Shown piece after piece: positions 32,767-42,480 of a stretch of DNA of 64,000 bases; position 1 is the first letter of the stretch; every line of letters begins with the position of its first letter. The notes beneath the pieces were generated by a model. It saw nothing but the letters and a program-made list of their open reading frames with translations. It did not search any database and had not been told where the DNA came from. This stretch comes from an uncultured Blautia sp. (GTDB lineage: Bacteria; Bacillota; Clostridia; Lachnospirales; Lachnospiraceae), in contig CAKROW010000003.1 of NCBI GenBank assembly GCA_934373235.1, positions 1-64,000 of the forward strand, read 5' to 3'. Both the position numbers and the translations under genes were made by a program.

Positions 32767-34845
32767 TTATTCCAGACCGGCTTCTTCGTTGGTCAGGCCT
32801 TCACTTTCCATGTCATTGTATTCTTCGTCTTCCTCAGATGTATCTTCCTCCGGCGGGCTTGGTGCGTCCTCATTGGAAACCGCTTCCTGCTGACCTCCGG
32901 TAGCGGCAGTTCCTGTTGTACCGCTGATATCATTAAAGATGTCCCACAGCTCTGTCTGCGGAATGCTTCCATCCTCAGATTCATCAGGCTGGATATTCAT
33001 GTATGGAAGGGCCTCTGAAAGGATTCCCTGTGCAATATACTGTGCATAAGTACTGCTTGCCTGATCCTCCACATTAGGCTCGTCCACTACAACATAGATC
33101 ACAAGCTGCGGATCCGATACCGGAGCGAAACCGATAAAGGAAACCAGATATTTGCCGTTTCCTCGCGGAAACTTCTCCGCTGTTCCTGTTTTACCACCGG
33201 AGCTGTATCCTTCAACCTTGGATGTACGGCTGGTACCTTCCTGTACGCTGGCCTGCATATAGGAGCGGATATCTGCGGAAATAGACTCGGAGATAGTCTG
33301 TTTCATCAATGTGGGATTAATGGTTTTCACAATTCCACCGCTGCTGTCCTTGATCTTTCTCACAAGATGGGGCTGATAATAATTACCTCCATTGATCACC
33401 GCGCACATGGCATTGATCTCCTGGACCATTGTACAGGTAAATCCCTGGCCGAAAGCAGAACAGGCAAGTTCTGTCTCTCCCATGGATTCCTCTGTATGGA
33501 TAATACCTGTGCCTTCGTTCGGAAGATCGATACCTGTCCTGGAACCAAAGTTAAAAAGGCTCTGGGATTTAATAAAGGATTCGGCTCCCATTTTGGCTGC
33601 GATCTGCATCATACCATCATTACAGGAATTGGCTATAACCTCTGAAAGTGTTTCTGTTCCATGGGCATCCGGCCATACCGCACATTTAATAAATGTGGTG
33701 GAGCCTTCTGCTCCAAAGGACTGTCCTCCGTCACATACAAAAGTGTCGGAAGTACTGATGGAACCCTTTTCCAGAGCAGATGCCATAACTATAGGCTTCA
33801 CAACAGATCCGGGCTCATATGCATCTGTAACACAGAAGTTACTCCACATACCGTTTAAGGCATCTACCGTTTCCTCATCATTCATTGCCTTGATCTCAGC
33901 TTCAGAGTAGATACCGGAAAGATCTCTGGGATCATTCAGATCATATCTGTCTCCGCCATCCATGGCAAGGATCTCTCCTGTATTGGGATCCTCAATGATC
34001 ACACCGATATTCTTCGCGCCTACCTTCTGTTTAAAGGTATCCACATATTTCTCAACTATCTGCTGGATTCCCAGATCCAGCGTACTCTCAATGCTGTTTC
34101 CGTCCATCGCCGGGATGATCGTCTGTTCCACATCAGAATCATTGTTAAAATATCCGTATCTTCGGCCATCCACACCTGTAAGTGTACTGTTATAGTATCC
34201 TTCCAGTCCTGCATCAGCCACATCCCTGGAGAGTGTAAATCCCACCGTATCACAGGCAACCTCATTAAAGGGATAAGATCTCACATAATCTTCCTCAAAC
34301 CACACACCTGTGATATTGCTTCTCTCCTCAAGCTGCGCCTTGGTAAGTCCGCTGTCCTCTCCCGGATCCTCGTACTCCTCAAAGGCTTTTTTCTTATCTA
34401 CGGAAAGCTCTGTTTCAATGATCTGGTACTGGCTTTCCCTGGTATCATCATCTGTAAGGAGCTTACGGATCCTGTCTTCATCCTCACCAAGGACCTCCAC
34501 AAGCGCCCTCACTGTAGGTTCCACATGATCAGTTGTGTCCTCCTCATCTCCGTTGACTTCCTTACAGTCCAGAATAACCTTGTAAACCTTGTTGCTGGTT
34601 GCCAGTACGTTGCCGTTGCGGTCATAGATATCCCCACGCTTGGCAGGGAGAGTCTTGTTCTGATACTGCTGCTGTGCCTGGCTTAACACAAGCTTCTTGT
34701 ATTTCTTGCCGCTGGTGGCATTGATATACGTAATTCTTGCCACCAAACCGACTAAAGCCAGCAACACTATCGAAAACAGTATTGCCAGCTTCTTCTTCAT
34801 GTGTTTGTTTATTTTTTTTACGGGCCTGCGCCTTCCTCTGTTCAA
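32767..34845 (-). CDS. ftsI: Class B penicillin-binding protein (FtsI/PBP2B type)
   Basis: Septal transpeptidase of 692 residues that cross-links new peptidoglycan with FtsW. One membrane helix (LAILFSIVLLALVGLVARI), the dimerisation domain (PAKRGDIYDRNGNVLATSNK), then S347 in PGSVVKP, SCN in ANSCNDGM and KTGT in SSGGKTGTAEK. A Glu/Ser/Pro-rich tail of about 60 residues follows. It starts with a TTG at 34845, 8 bases after ftsL and preceded by AGGTGAG; the first ATG (34800) has no ribosome-binding site. Confidence 0.93.
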   Translation of the reverse strand: MNRGRRRPVKKINKHMKKKLAILFSIVLLALVGLVARITYINATSGKKYKKLVLSQAQQQYQNKTLPAKRGDIYDRNGNVLATSNKVYKVILDCKEVNGDEEDTTDHVEPTVRALVEVLGEDEDRIRKLLTDDDTRESQYQIIETELSVDKKKAFEEYEDPGEDSGLTKAQLEERSNITGVWFEEDYVRSYPFNEVACDTVGFTLSRDVADAGLEGYYNSTLTGVDGRRYGYFNNDSDVEQTIIPAMDGNSIESTLDLGIQQIVEKYVDTFKQKVGAKNIGVIIEDPNTGEILAMDGGDRYDLNDPRDLSGIYSEAEIKAMNDEETVDALNGMWSNFCVTDAYEPGSVVKPIVMASALEKGSISTSDTFVCDGGQSFGAEGSTTFIKCAVWPDAHGTETLSEVIANSCNDGMMQIAAKMGAESFIKSQSLFNFGSRTGIDLPNEGTGIIHTEESMGETELACSAFGQGFTCTMVQEINAMCAVINGGNYYQPHLVRKIKDSSGGIVKTINPTLMKQTISESISADIRSYMQASVQEGTSRTSKVEGYSSGGKTGTAEKFPRGNGKYLVSFIGFAPVSDPQLVIYVVVDEPNVEDQASSTYAQYIAQGILSEALPYMNIQPDESEDGSIPQTELWDIFNDISGTTGTAATGGQQEAVSNEDAPSPPEEDTSEEDEEYNDMESEGLTNEEAGLE

Positions 34846-34853
34846 TCGCTCAC

Positions 34854-35423
34854 CTACTTTGACTCTGGTAAATCCTGATACTGCCTTACATAGCTGTTTC
34901 CGTCTGTTGTGTAGGTCTCCACCTGATCATCAGACGGATACTTCATCCCTAATTCTCCCATGGCTTTCTTCTTGATCTGGGCAATATCCACATTGGAAGT
35001 TACCTTGCTGTAATAAGCATCGTTATCTTCCTTAAGCTGTGCCAGTTCTGATTCCAGACTTGCAACATGCTTCATGCTGGATGTGATCTGTGATTTTACC
35101 TGGAGAAAATTAATACAGGTAAAAAGCACAGCCACGGACACTGCAGTAAGGAATACTACAAAGCCCTTATTCATAGCCATAGCCTTTTCTCTGTTTTTCT
35201 GCGCCTGTCTGCTGACTGCCTGTTTCGTCGCTGACACAGGCACTGCTGACTTCTTCTGTTCCTGAAGCTGCTGCCTGCGCCTTTCCTGTACCTGAGGCGG
35301 GTATTTTCTTTCAGGAACCTCCTGAAGCCTTCTCACGGTATTTCCCTGAATATAAGCTTCTCTGCTGTTCCTGACGGCATTTGGATTTCTTCTGGCTGTA
35401 GTCCCTCTTACTGTCTTCGCCAT
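34854..35423 (-). CDS. ftsL: Cell division protein FtsL-like
   Basis: Bitopic protein of about 189 residues. The first 85 are basic and glutamine-rich (QVQERRRQQLQEQKK), then a transmembrane helix (GFVVFLTAVSVAVLFTCI) and a coiled coil (VASLESELAQLKEDND) ending in ELGMKYPSDDQVETY, which is shared with FtsL and DivIC proteins. The long basic cytoplasmic part is larger than in Bacillus FtsL. The start at 35423 has AAGGAA in front. The name rests on position between rsmH and the PBP gene plus topology. Confidence 0.85.
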   Translation of the reverse strand: MAKTVRGTTARRNPNAVRNSREAYIQGNTVRRLQEVPERKYPPQVQERRRQQLQEQKKSAVPVSATKQAVSRQAQKNREKAMAMNKGFVVFLTAVSVAVLFTCINFLQVKSQITSSMKHVASLESELAQLKEDNDAYYSKVTSNVDIAQIKKKAMGELGMKYPSDDQVETYTTDGNSYVRQYQDLPESK

Positions 35424-35597
35424 TTCTATTCCTTCCATATACAACCGCTATCCCGGCCATTATTTGTCACTGCCCTGTGACAGCAACTATTCCTCGATCC
35501 ATCTGTAAAGCGGACACTTACCTTCCACTCTGCAACATGCTTGCGAACGCTCCTGCTTCGCAAGCTGTCCCACCACCCGGAGTGCGTGGGAAATCGC

Positions 35598-36530
35598 TTA
35601 TCTGCGTTCAAAAATCCTCAGCTTCGCACTCTTGGAACGCGGATTCTCTTCCATCTCTTCCTTGCTTGGAAGAACAGGTTTCCTTGTGATCACCCTGCCC
35701 TTGGACTTCTTTCCGCATACGCAGACCGGAAAATCCGGCGGGCATGTACATGGGTTCTCATTCTTCCTGAAAATAGTCTTAACGATCCTGTCCTCCAGAG
35801 AATGGAAGGTGATAATACAGATCCTTCCTCCGTCATCCAGAAGATCGATCATCCCATCCAGGGAATCCCTGAGTACATCGAGCTCACGGTTCAGCTCAAT
35901 GCGGATCGCCTGAAAAGTACGCTTGGCAGGATGGCCTCCTGTCGCCTGTATTTTCATGGGAATAGCTCCGCGGATGATCTCCGTCAGCTCTCCTGTTGTC
36001 TTAATAGGTGACTGCGCCCTGGCAGCCACAATATGTTTTGCAATGTTCTTTGCGAACTTATCTTCACCGTAATCACGGATAATACGATAGAGCTCTCTCT
36101 CCTCATAGCCATTTACAATATCTCCGGCTGTCCGGTCCTGCCTTCTGTCCATTCGCATGTCCAGCGGTGCATCAAACCGATAGGAAAATCCTCTTTCCTC
36201 GTTATCCAGTTGATATGACGACACTCCCAAGTCAAGCAGGATCCCGTCCACTTTATAAATGCCACGGGATCTCAGCTCATCAGCCATGTAACAATAATTG
36301 CTGCGAATGATTGTCACCTGATTAAAGGCTGACAGCCGTTCACTCGCAGCAATTATCGCATCCTGGTCTTGATCTATGCCAATAAATCTCCCCTTGGCAG
36401 AAAGTTTCCTACACACCTCTGTGGCGTGTCCCGCTCCTCCTAAAGTGCCATCCACATAGATTCCATCCGGCTTTACCCTTAAGCCTTCAATGGTCTCATT
36501 CAGTAATACAGATTTGTGTTTGAATTCCAT
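35598..36530 (-). CDS. rsmH: 16S rRNA (cytosine(1402)-N(4))-methyltransferase RsmH
   Basis: SAM-dependent methyltransferase of 310 residues acting on the decoding centre of 16S rRNA. Family marks: [13 protein letters not shown] at the start, [14 protein letters not shown] as SAM motif, [20 protein letters not shown], and [13 protein letters not shown] near the end. Full length. GGAG precedes the ATG; 33 bases separate it from mraZ. The 174 bases between rsmH and ftsL hold no feature that I recognise. Confidence 0.97.
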   Translation of the reverse strand: MEFKHKSVLLNETIEGLRVKPDGIYVDGTLGGAGHATEVCRKLSAKGRFIGIDQDQDAIIAASERLSAFNQVTIIRSNYCYMADELRSRGIYKVDGILLDLGVSSYQLDNEERGFSYRFDAPLDMRMDRRQDRTAGDIVNGYEERELYRIIRDYGEDKFAKNIAKHIVAARAQSPIKTTGELTEIIRGAIPMKIQATGGHPAKRTFQAIRIELNRELDVLRDSLDGMIDLLDDGGRICIITFHSLEDRIVKTIFRKNENPCTCPPDFPVCVCGKKSKGRVITRKPVLPSKEEMEENPRSKSAKLRIFERR

Positions 36531-36563
36531 CTCCGTCTCCTGTTGGATTTACTTTCGCAGTGC

Positions 36564-36995
36564 TCAAATCATGATTCCCATGTCCTGCATACTCTCTGCA
36601 ATACTGTCCATGTCATCATAATTGCAATTCTCGCTCCATTTCTCCTTGCTCCAGACCTCAATGCGGTTCAGATTACCTGTAAGCACAACATCCTTCTCCA
36701 GACCAGCGAATTCGCGCAGCGTCTGCGGCACTAAAATTCTCCCCTGCTTGTCCAGTTCGCACATCGTAGCTCCAGCTACAAAGAATCGTGAGAACGTCCT
36801 TGCGTTTTTATTTGTAAGTGGTAATGCTCTGAGTTTCTTCTCAAAGGCTTCCCATTCATCCATGGGATAAATAGACAGGCAACCATCAAGGCCCTTGGTC
36901 AGTACGAACTCTTCCCCTAAGAGTTCCCTGAACCTGGAAGGGATGATCAGGCGCCCCTTCGCGTCGATCGTATGATTGTACTCGCCCATGAACAT
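36564..36995 (-). CDS. mraZ: Transcriptional regulator MraZ
   Basis: Protein of 143 residues with two AbrB-like halves: [20 protein letters not shown] and later [20 protein letters not shown]. MraZ forms rings and binds repeated boxes before its own gene, repressing the dcw operon. The GTG at 37004 is in frame, but AGGTG is correctly spaced for the ATG at 36995, which gives the typical start. First gene of the cluster. Confidence 0.96.
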   Translation of the reverse strand: MFMGEYNHTIDAKGRLIIPSRFRELLGEEFVLTKGLDGCLSIYPMDEWEAFEKKLRALPLTNKNARTFSRFFVAGATMCELDKQGRILVPQTLREFAGLEKDVVLTGNLNRIEVWSKEKWSENCNYDDMDSIAESMQDMGIMI

Positions 36996-37073
36996 GAAAC
37001 TCACCTACTCTCATGAAACACGATTCTCCCCTTCGTGTTTCCGGGTGCAAATGGTTCGTTCTGCCACTCATCC

Positions 37074-37109
37074 TCCATTCGCTACCACTATTCACCACTT
37101 TCTACCACT
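37074..37109 (-). promoter_or_regulatory. MraZ-binding boxes
   Basis: On the minus strand AGTGGT occurs at 37109, 37099 and 37089, and a weaker AATGGA at 37079, each exactly 10 bases apart. Such direct repeats, one per helical turn, are the known type of MraZ site. They lie just after the predicted transcription start. Confidence 0.85.
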
Positions 37110-37118
37110 TATATGGTT

Positions 37119-37147
37119 ATTCTAAACTATTTAGTAAAAAAAAACAA
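37119..37147 (-). promoter_or_regulatory. Promoter of the dcw cluster
   Basis: TTGTTT (37147-37142), 17-bp spacer, TAGAAT (37124-37119) on the minus strand. Transcription would begin near 37112, directly in front of the MraZ boxes. Confidence 0.65.
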
Positions 37148-37193
37148 GTGGGTATCAGAGTTTTTTTTAGAAAGGGGGTAATTTCCTTCCATA

Positions 37194-37237
37194 ATAAAAA
37201 ATACCTCCGGAAGGCATTTTTTCCTCCCGGAAGTATT
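37194..37237 (-). terminator. Terminator of the galactoside operon
   Basis: Eleven-base-pair stem with one wobble (37227-37237 with 37200-37210) and a run of T on the minus strand, 19 bases after the GH42 stop codon. Confidence 0.85.
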
Positions 37238-37255
37238 GTGGTTTTATGTGGTATT

Positions 37256-39283
37256 TTACTGCTTTTCACGCTTGAGGATCCTGGTCTCAAGAGGCTTCAG
37301 AGTCTCTTCTTCACTGCCATACAGAACTTTCCAGTCTGATGAAACAGGTACTGCTGTTTCATGTCTGCCAAAGTTCTGAATAAAAAGATACTGCATGGTT
37401 TCGTTTTCCCTGACTGTCACGGAAACCCCTTCCGGAACATAGGAAAGTACTGATCTTACCCCTGCCTCCTTCACTGCACGGCCATAAAAATCCCGGTAAA
37501 AGTCAAGCTCCATGTCTGCACACACATAGTAAACGTGGCCTTTTCCAAAAGCCTTATGGGTAAGGGCCCCATATCCCTGATAAAAATCCGATCCATAACG
37601 CATAAGGATCTCCGCATCGGAAACTCTTACAAGATCACACAGATTTTTACAGGTATATTCTTCTGTAATGCCCAGGTGATTTCCGGTTTCCGGGATCACA
37701 TGGTTCTCTTCCCAGTCAAAAAGCGCATCCATCTCTTCGCTTCTTACTCCTGCTGCGTCCATGAGACCATAGGGAGTTCCTCCAAGGACACATTTGTCTG
37801 TTCCGTCCACGATACCTGACCAGTAGGTAAGTACCACAGTTCCGCCGTTTTCCGCAAACTGACGGATTTTTTTCTCATAACCGTCCTTAAACATATATGC
37901 CATGGGAACTGCCAGCACCTTGTAGTCATCAAGCTCATGTTCCATAGAAAGGATATCAACATTAAGCCCCTGTTCCCGAAGTGCCTGGTAATGTTTCAGT
38001 ACACATTCCTGATAATGCATGTCCTCATTTCTTACACACCATGCATCCTGTAATGCCCAGTTGTTTTCCCTGTCGTAGAGGACTGCCACCTCGGAATGCA
38101 TCTGGCTTCCCACAGTTTCCCGGATCTGTTCCAGTGCTGCTCCTACTTCTGTGACCTCCTTAAACACCCTGGTATCACATCCGCCATAATGATCGATCAC
38201 TGCTCCGTGAAATTTCTCGGAAGCTCCACGGCTCTGACGCATCTGGAAATATAGCACGCTGTCTGAGCCCTGTGCAACTGCCTGAAGCGAAGATGCCAGA
38301 TGCATTCCCGGTTTTTTCAGCTTGTTTACAGGTTTCCAGCTTGTAGCTGAAGGGCAGGACTCCATAAGAAGGAATGGTTCTTTTTTGATGCTCCGCATAA
38401 GGTCATGCTGCATACCGCAGTCCACTGCTGTTGCCCATTCTTCCTTTTTGTGCCAGCCCGGATAGTTATCCCAGGAAACAATATCCAGCACATCCTTAAA
38501 TTTCTTATAATCCAGTCCATCGTAGTCATACATAAGATTGGCAGTTACAGGGAGATCCGAACCACCGTCACGGATTCCCTCAACCTCTGCTTTCAGGAAA
38601 TCAACTGTACGGTCTGTGATAAATCGTTTCCAGTCAAGGTTCAGTGCCTGCAGTGCCAGCTCTCCCCTCGGGGACGGACTTTCGATCTGGTCAAAACTGT
38701 TATATCTGTGGCTCCAGAATGTAGTACACCAGCAGTCATTAAGATTATCGATGGTGCCGTATTTTTCCTTAAGCCACTCCTGAAATTTTGCCTGGCAGAG
38801 AGGGCAGTGACATTCTCCGCCGTACTCATTGGAAATATGCCACAGGATCACGCCCGGATGTTTTCCGAATCGCAGGGACAGCTCTTTGTTGATACTGTGA
38901 AGTTTCTCTCTGTAAACAGGAGATGTATAACAGTGATTGTGTCTTGCACCAAAAAGATTTCTTACCCTGTTCCCATCAACTCTTAATACCTCCGGATATT
39001 TGTCCGCAAGCCATTTTGGCCTTGCACCGGAAGGAGTTGACAGGATCGTGGAAATCCCCTCTTTGTACAGATTATCGATTACCTGTCCCAGCCAGTCAAA
39101 ATTGTATTTTCCTTCTTCCGGTTCCAGCATGGACCAGGAAAACATTCCCATGGAAACCGTATTAATATGTGCTTTCTTGAAATATTCAATATCAGTTTTC
39201 AGGATATCCGGTCTGTCAAGCCACTGTTCCGGATTATAATCTCCGCCATGTAAAAAATGCCCGTATTTAATCTGTGCCGCCAT
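37256..39283 (-). CDS. GH42 beta-galactosidase, cytoplasmic
   Basis: Glycoside hydrolase family 42 enzyme of 675 residues releasing terminal beta-galactose. The N-terminal barrel opens with HGGDYNPEQW. Predicted catalytic residues are E153 (HISNEYGGECHCPLC, acid/base) and E308 (LLMESCPSATSW, nucleophile). The Cys-x-C-x2-C cluster after E153 is the usual structural zinc site. A trimerisation-type domain and a small C-terminal beta domain follow. There is no signal peptide, so it acts inside the cell. Last gene of the operon, 56 bases after the GH2 gene with a stem-loop between. Confidence 0.93.
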   Translation of the reverse strand: MAAQIKYGHFLHGGDYNPEQWLDRPDILKTDIEYFKKAHINTVSMGMFSWSMLEPEEGKYNFDWLGQVIDNLYKEGISTILSTPSGARPKWLADKYPEVLRVDGNRVRNLFGARHNHCYTSPVYREKLHSINKELSLRFGKHPGVILWHISNEYGGECHCPLCQAKFQEWLKEKYGTIDNLNDCWCTTFWSHRYNSFDQIESPSPRGELALQALNLDWKRFITDRTVDFLKAEVEGIRDGGSDLPVTANLMYDYDGLDYKKFKDVLDIVSWDNYPGWHKKEEWATAVDCGMQHDLMRSIKKEPFLLMESCPSATSWKPVNKLKKPGMHLASSLQAVAQGSDSVLYFQMRQSRGASEKFHGAVIDHYGGCDTRVFKEVTEVGAALEQIRETVGSQMHSEVAVLYDRENNWALQDAWCVRNEDMHYQECVLKHYQALREQGLNVDILSMEHELDDYKVLAVPMAYMFKDGYEKKIRQFAENGGTVVLTYWSGIVDGTDKCVLGGTPYGLMDAAGVRSEEMDALFDWEENHVIPETGNHLGITEEYTCKNLCDLVRVSDAEILMRYGSDFYQGYGALTHKAFGKGHVYYVCADMELDFYRDFYGRAVKEAGVRSVLSYVPEGVSVTVRENETMQYLFIQNFGRHETAVPVSSDWKVLYGSEEETLKPLETRILKREKQ

Positions 39284-39298
39284 ATCTTCTCCTTCTGA

Positions 39299-39319
39299 GG
39301 CCCGGCATCTCTCCGGGCC
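39299..39319 (-). other. Stem-loop between the two beta-galactosidase genes
   Basis: GGCCCGG / CCGGGCC with a 7-base loop and no T-run, upstream of the GH42 ribosome-binding site. Probably an mRNA processing or stability element. Confidence 0.5.
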
Positions 39320-39339
39320 GCTCTATATATTTTTCAGTC

Positions 39340-42300
39340 TCAAAGGCCTTTAAATACAAATGAAAATTCCATCTTTCCTTCTGTATTGAGAAGGTATTCC
39401 TGATGTGTACGTGCTCCCCAGCTGTCATCTCCGGCTATTCCCATCTGTGCTTTTGCAGCACGTACAACTGTGTAGTGTACTTCCGGAAGTTCATATGGAT
39501 GCATGGCATTTTCCAGCTCGTGGGGTGTGTACGGAAGTGCAGAAAACATCATCGGTCCGTTGGCTTTATCCATCTCAAATAACATACCTCTGCCTTTTCT
39601 GTCAGTGATCTTTGCCCAACGTACCTCTTCTTTTGCACCACACTCCTGAGGCACCAGGTATTTTGCCATATTGTCAGCTACCAGGTTCTTATAAATACCA
39701 AGCTTTGCTCCGTGCTTTCTGTCTGCGTAAGTCTCTGCCGGACCCAGGCCATACCACTCCACATGGTCATAATCTGCGTTGAACTTGAAGATCACACCAA
39801 ACTCAGGCATATCGCCCAGCTCCTTCACAGGATCATAGGTCAGTGTGGTCTTTACCCTTCCGTCTCCGGATACCTCGTAGGCAAGTCTGCACTGACTTAA
39901 AGGCGTTGTCGGCATAAGATATGTAAACGCAACCTCCACACTGTTCTCTTTTACATTGACTTCCGGTTCATTTCCATGAGCATAAATTCCGCTTCGGAAA
40001 TCCTTATGGTTCAGATACATACTTGCGATCTTCCACTGCCCATAGCGCATTGGCATCAGATTTCCACTGTCGTTGTCAGTAGGTGCACGCCAGAAATTAG
40101 GCTTTGGAATGGCTTCGATCATCTCTCTGCCTGCATATTTGTAGGATACAAGTCCTCCATTGAGAACAGAAAACAGCACCTCAAAATGCTCTCCTCTCAC
40201 ACCGATGTTATGAATACTTCTGATCACCCGGATTTTCTCCTGGCAGGTTTTCTCCTCTGATTCCACATTATAAACGTACTGTCCGAAAGCGATCTCATAT
40301 CCAGCTTCCGCCCACAGGGTATCTTCTCTGAGAACAAAGGAAACTGTCACTGTGTACTCACCAGGGCGTACCTGTCTGCCAACCGGAAGCTGGTAGGTTT
40401 TTTCGCTTAAAGGTTCTACAGATGTTTCCAGTACGGCCTTTGTGATCTCTTTTCCATTTTTTGCCAGAGTTACCACGCATTTGAAGGTATCTGTGTTTAC
40501 AAAAAGATTTTTGTTGATGACCGTGACTTTATCCTCGATTACTCTGGCGGTAATATTCTGATAGTTGAATTTTACCTCCTGCATCTTGGGTGACTCACTG
40601 CGGTCGCCGCCATATGCAATACCGTTTCCGCTGAAATTATAGTCTGTAGGGCGCTCTCCGAAATCTCCGCCATATGCCTGGAATTCTTTTCCGTAGCGGT
40701 CTTTTTTGTAGATGGACTGGTCAATGTAATCCCAGATAAACCCACCCTGATATTTCGGTTCTGTATCTGTCAGATCTGTATATTTATGCATGGCGCCACA
40801 GGAATTTCCCATTGCATGTGTGTACTCACAGCAGATAAAAGGCTTGCTGTCATCTTTTGCAAGAAACTCTTTGATCGCCTCCACAGACGGATACATCTGG
40901 CTCTCCATATCACTGGTGTCATTGTATCTTCTGTCATGGCAAAGTCCCTCATAATGCACCAGTCTTGTAGGATCTGTTTCATGGTAAAACCGGGACATCT
41001 CAAAGATATCTTTGCCTCCAAAAGATTCATTTCCACAGGACCAGATCAGGATCGCCGGATGGTTCTTGTCTCTCTGGTACATGGAATTCACACGATCCAG
41101 CATCATTCCCAGCCATTCCGGTTTGTCATAGGGAACCACATCTGTATAATCCTTTGTAAATTCTGCTTTATCCCAGGAGCCGTGGGATTCCAGATTGTTT
41201 TCTGCGATCATATAAAGTCCGTACTCATCACAGAGCCTGTAAATAGGAGATGCATCCGGATAATGGCAGGTACGGATGGCATTGATATTGTTCTTTTTCA
41301 TTGTGACAATATCCTTTATCAGCTCTTCCTCCGAAACATGTCTTCCTGATATGGAGCTGAACTCATGACGGTTCACACCTTTGAATACAATACGTTTGCC
41401 ATTCAGTGTCATAATACCGTCTTTCATCTCAAAACGGCGGAAACCGATCTTCTCCGGGATCAGTTCCTGGAGATTTCCCTCTTTATCAAAGATCTCTATC
41501 TCCAGATCGTAAAGCCGGGGAGCTTCCGCACTCCACAGTACCGGATCCTGGATCTCCCAGCTAAAGCAGTCCTCCCCCTTCAGTTCCTTCTCATCTTCCA
41601 GTACAGTCGCTCCGTCTTTTGTCAGGGTAAATCTGGCAGTTCCCTCTCCCCAGGTCTTAAACCGGATGTCCAGAGGGGCTTTTTTCAGTGTTTCATCCGG
41701 GATCGCACGAATCTGCATATCGTATACATGTACATCTGGTACTGTATAAAGATACACATCTCTGTAAAGTCCGGAAAAGCGGTAGAAATCCTGGTCCTCG
41801 CACCAACTGCTGGCTGTCCACTTAAACACCTGTACTGCCAGCTTGTTTTCTCCCTCTTTTACATGATCTGTCAGCTCAAATTCAGATGGGGTAAAACTGT
41901 CTTCACTGTATCCAACAAAACTTCCATTCATCCACAAAGCCATTCCGCTTTCCGCTCCCTGGAATGAAATAAAAAGTCTTTTTCCCTTCATATTCTCCGG
42001 AACCCGGAAATATTTCACATAGCTTCCTACCGGATTGAAATGTTCCGGTATCTCACCTGGACGTATCTCATCATGTCCCTCCCAGGGATACTGGACATTG
42101 GCATACTGAGGAGCATCATAGCCTTCCATCTGCATATGGGCCGGAACATAGATATCTTCCCAGTCTTTGCAGGAATACTCTTCATTCTCAAATCCCTTTA
42201 CTGTGCTTCCATAATTACGGGCATAATGGAATTTCCACAGTCCGTTCAGGCTTTTACGAAAGGATGTCTCTCCATCCTCCTGCTCCAGGGCGTCTCTGTA

Positions 42301-42384
42301 ATACACATGGTCAGAATGTGCATCCATACGTCCGTCCCGGAAATATTCCGGGTTCTTTACCTGTGAATAATCAAACTGCTTCAT
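39340..42384 (-). CDS. lacZ: GH2 beta-galactosidase (LacZ type), cytoplasmic
   Basis: Enzyme of 1014 residues with the LacZ five-domain plan: sugar-binding jelly roll (MNGSFVGYSEDSFTPSEFEL), immunoglobulin-like domain, TIM barrel, a second beta domain, and the C-terminal bgal_small_N domain (NFWRAPTDNDSGN). The predicted acid/base is E453 (SCGNESFGG) and the nucleophile E520 (CCEYTHAMGNS). They correspond to E461 and E537 of E. coli LacZ. No signal peptide. GGAGG precedes the ATG. Lactose is the obvious substrate, but other beta-galactosides are possible. Confidence 0.95.
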   Translation of the reverse strand: MKQFDYSQVKNPEYFRDGRMDAHSDHVYYRDALEQEDGETSFRKSLNGLWKFHYARNYGSTVKGFENEEYSCKDWEDIYVPAHMQMEGYDAPQYANVQYPWEGHDEIRPGEIPEHFNPVGSYVKYFRVPENMKGKRLFISFQGAESGMALWMNGSFVGYSEDSFTPSEFELTDHVKEGENKLAVQVFKWTASSWCEDQDFYRFSGLYRDVYLYTVPDVHVYDMQIRAIPDETLKKAPLDIRFKTWGEGTARFTLTKDGATVLEDEKELKGEDCFSWEIQDPVLWSAEAPRLYDLEIEIFDKEGNLQELIPEKIGFRRFEMKDGIMTLNGKRIVFKGVNRHEFSSISGRHVSEEELIKDIVTMKKNNINAIRTCHYPDASPIYRLCDEYGLYMIAENNLESHGSWDKAEFTKDYTDVVPYDKPEWLGMMLDRVNSMYQRDKNHPAILIWSCGNESFGGKDIFEMSRFYHETDPTRLVHYEGLCHDRRYNDTSDMESQMYPSVEAIKEFLAKDDSKPFICCEYTHAMGNSCGAMHKYTDLTDTEPKYQGGFIWDYIDQSIYKKDRYGKEFQAYGGDFGERPTDYNFSGNGIAYGGDRSESPKMQEVKFNYQNITARVIEDKVTVINKNLFVNTDTFKCVVTLAKNGKEITKAVLETSVEPLSEKTYQLPVGRQVRPGEYTVTVSFVLREDTLWAEAGYEIAFGQYVYNVESEEKTCQEKIRVIRSIHNIGVRGEHFEVLFSVLNGGLVSYKYAGREMIEAIPKPNFWRAPTDNDSGNLMPMRYGQWKIASMYLNHKDFRSGIYAHGNEPEVNVKENSVEVAFTYLMPTTPLSQCRLAYEVSGDGRVKTTLTYDPVKELGDMPEFGVIFKFNADYDHVEWYGLGPAETYADRKHGAKLGIYKNLVADNMAKYLVPQECGAKEEVRWAKITDRKGRGMLFEMDKANGPMMFSALPYTPHELENAMHPYELPEVHYTVVRAAKAQMGIAGDDSWGARTHQEYLLNTEGKMEFSFVFKGL

Positions 42385-42430
42385 AAGTCATCCTCCTGTG
42401 AATGATATGTTGAATTTTACTTTTATATGG

Positions 42431-42461
42431 AAAATGCCCTCCTTCTCCGGGAGAGCATTTT
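42431..42461 (-). terminator. Stem-loop between permease and lacZ (partial terminator)
   Basis: Twelve-base-pair stem with one wobble and a 7-base loop. On the minus strand it ends in CATTTTCC, so termination should be weak and lacZ can be reached by read-through. Confidence 0.6.
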
Positions 42462-42480
42462 CTGCCAGAGGTACCGGCAA

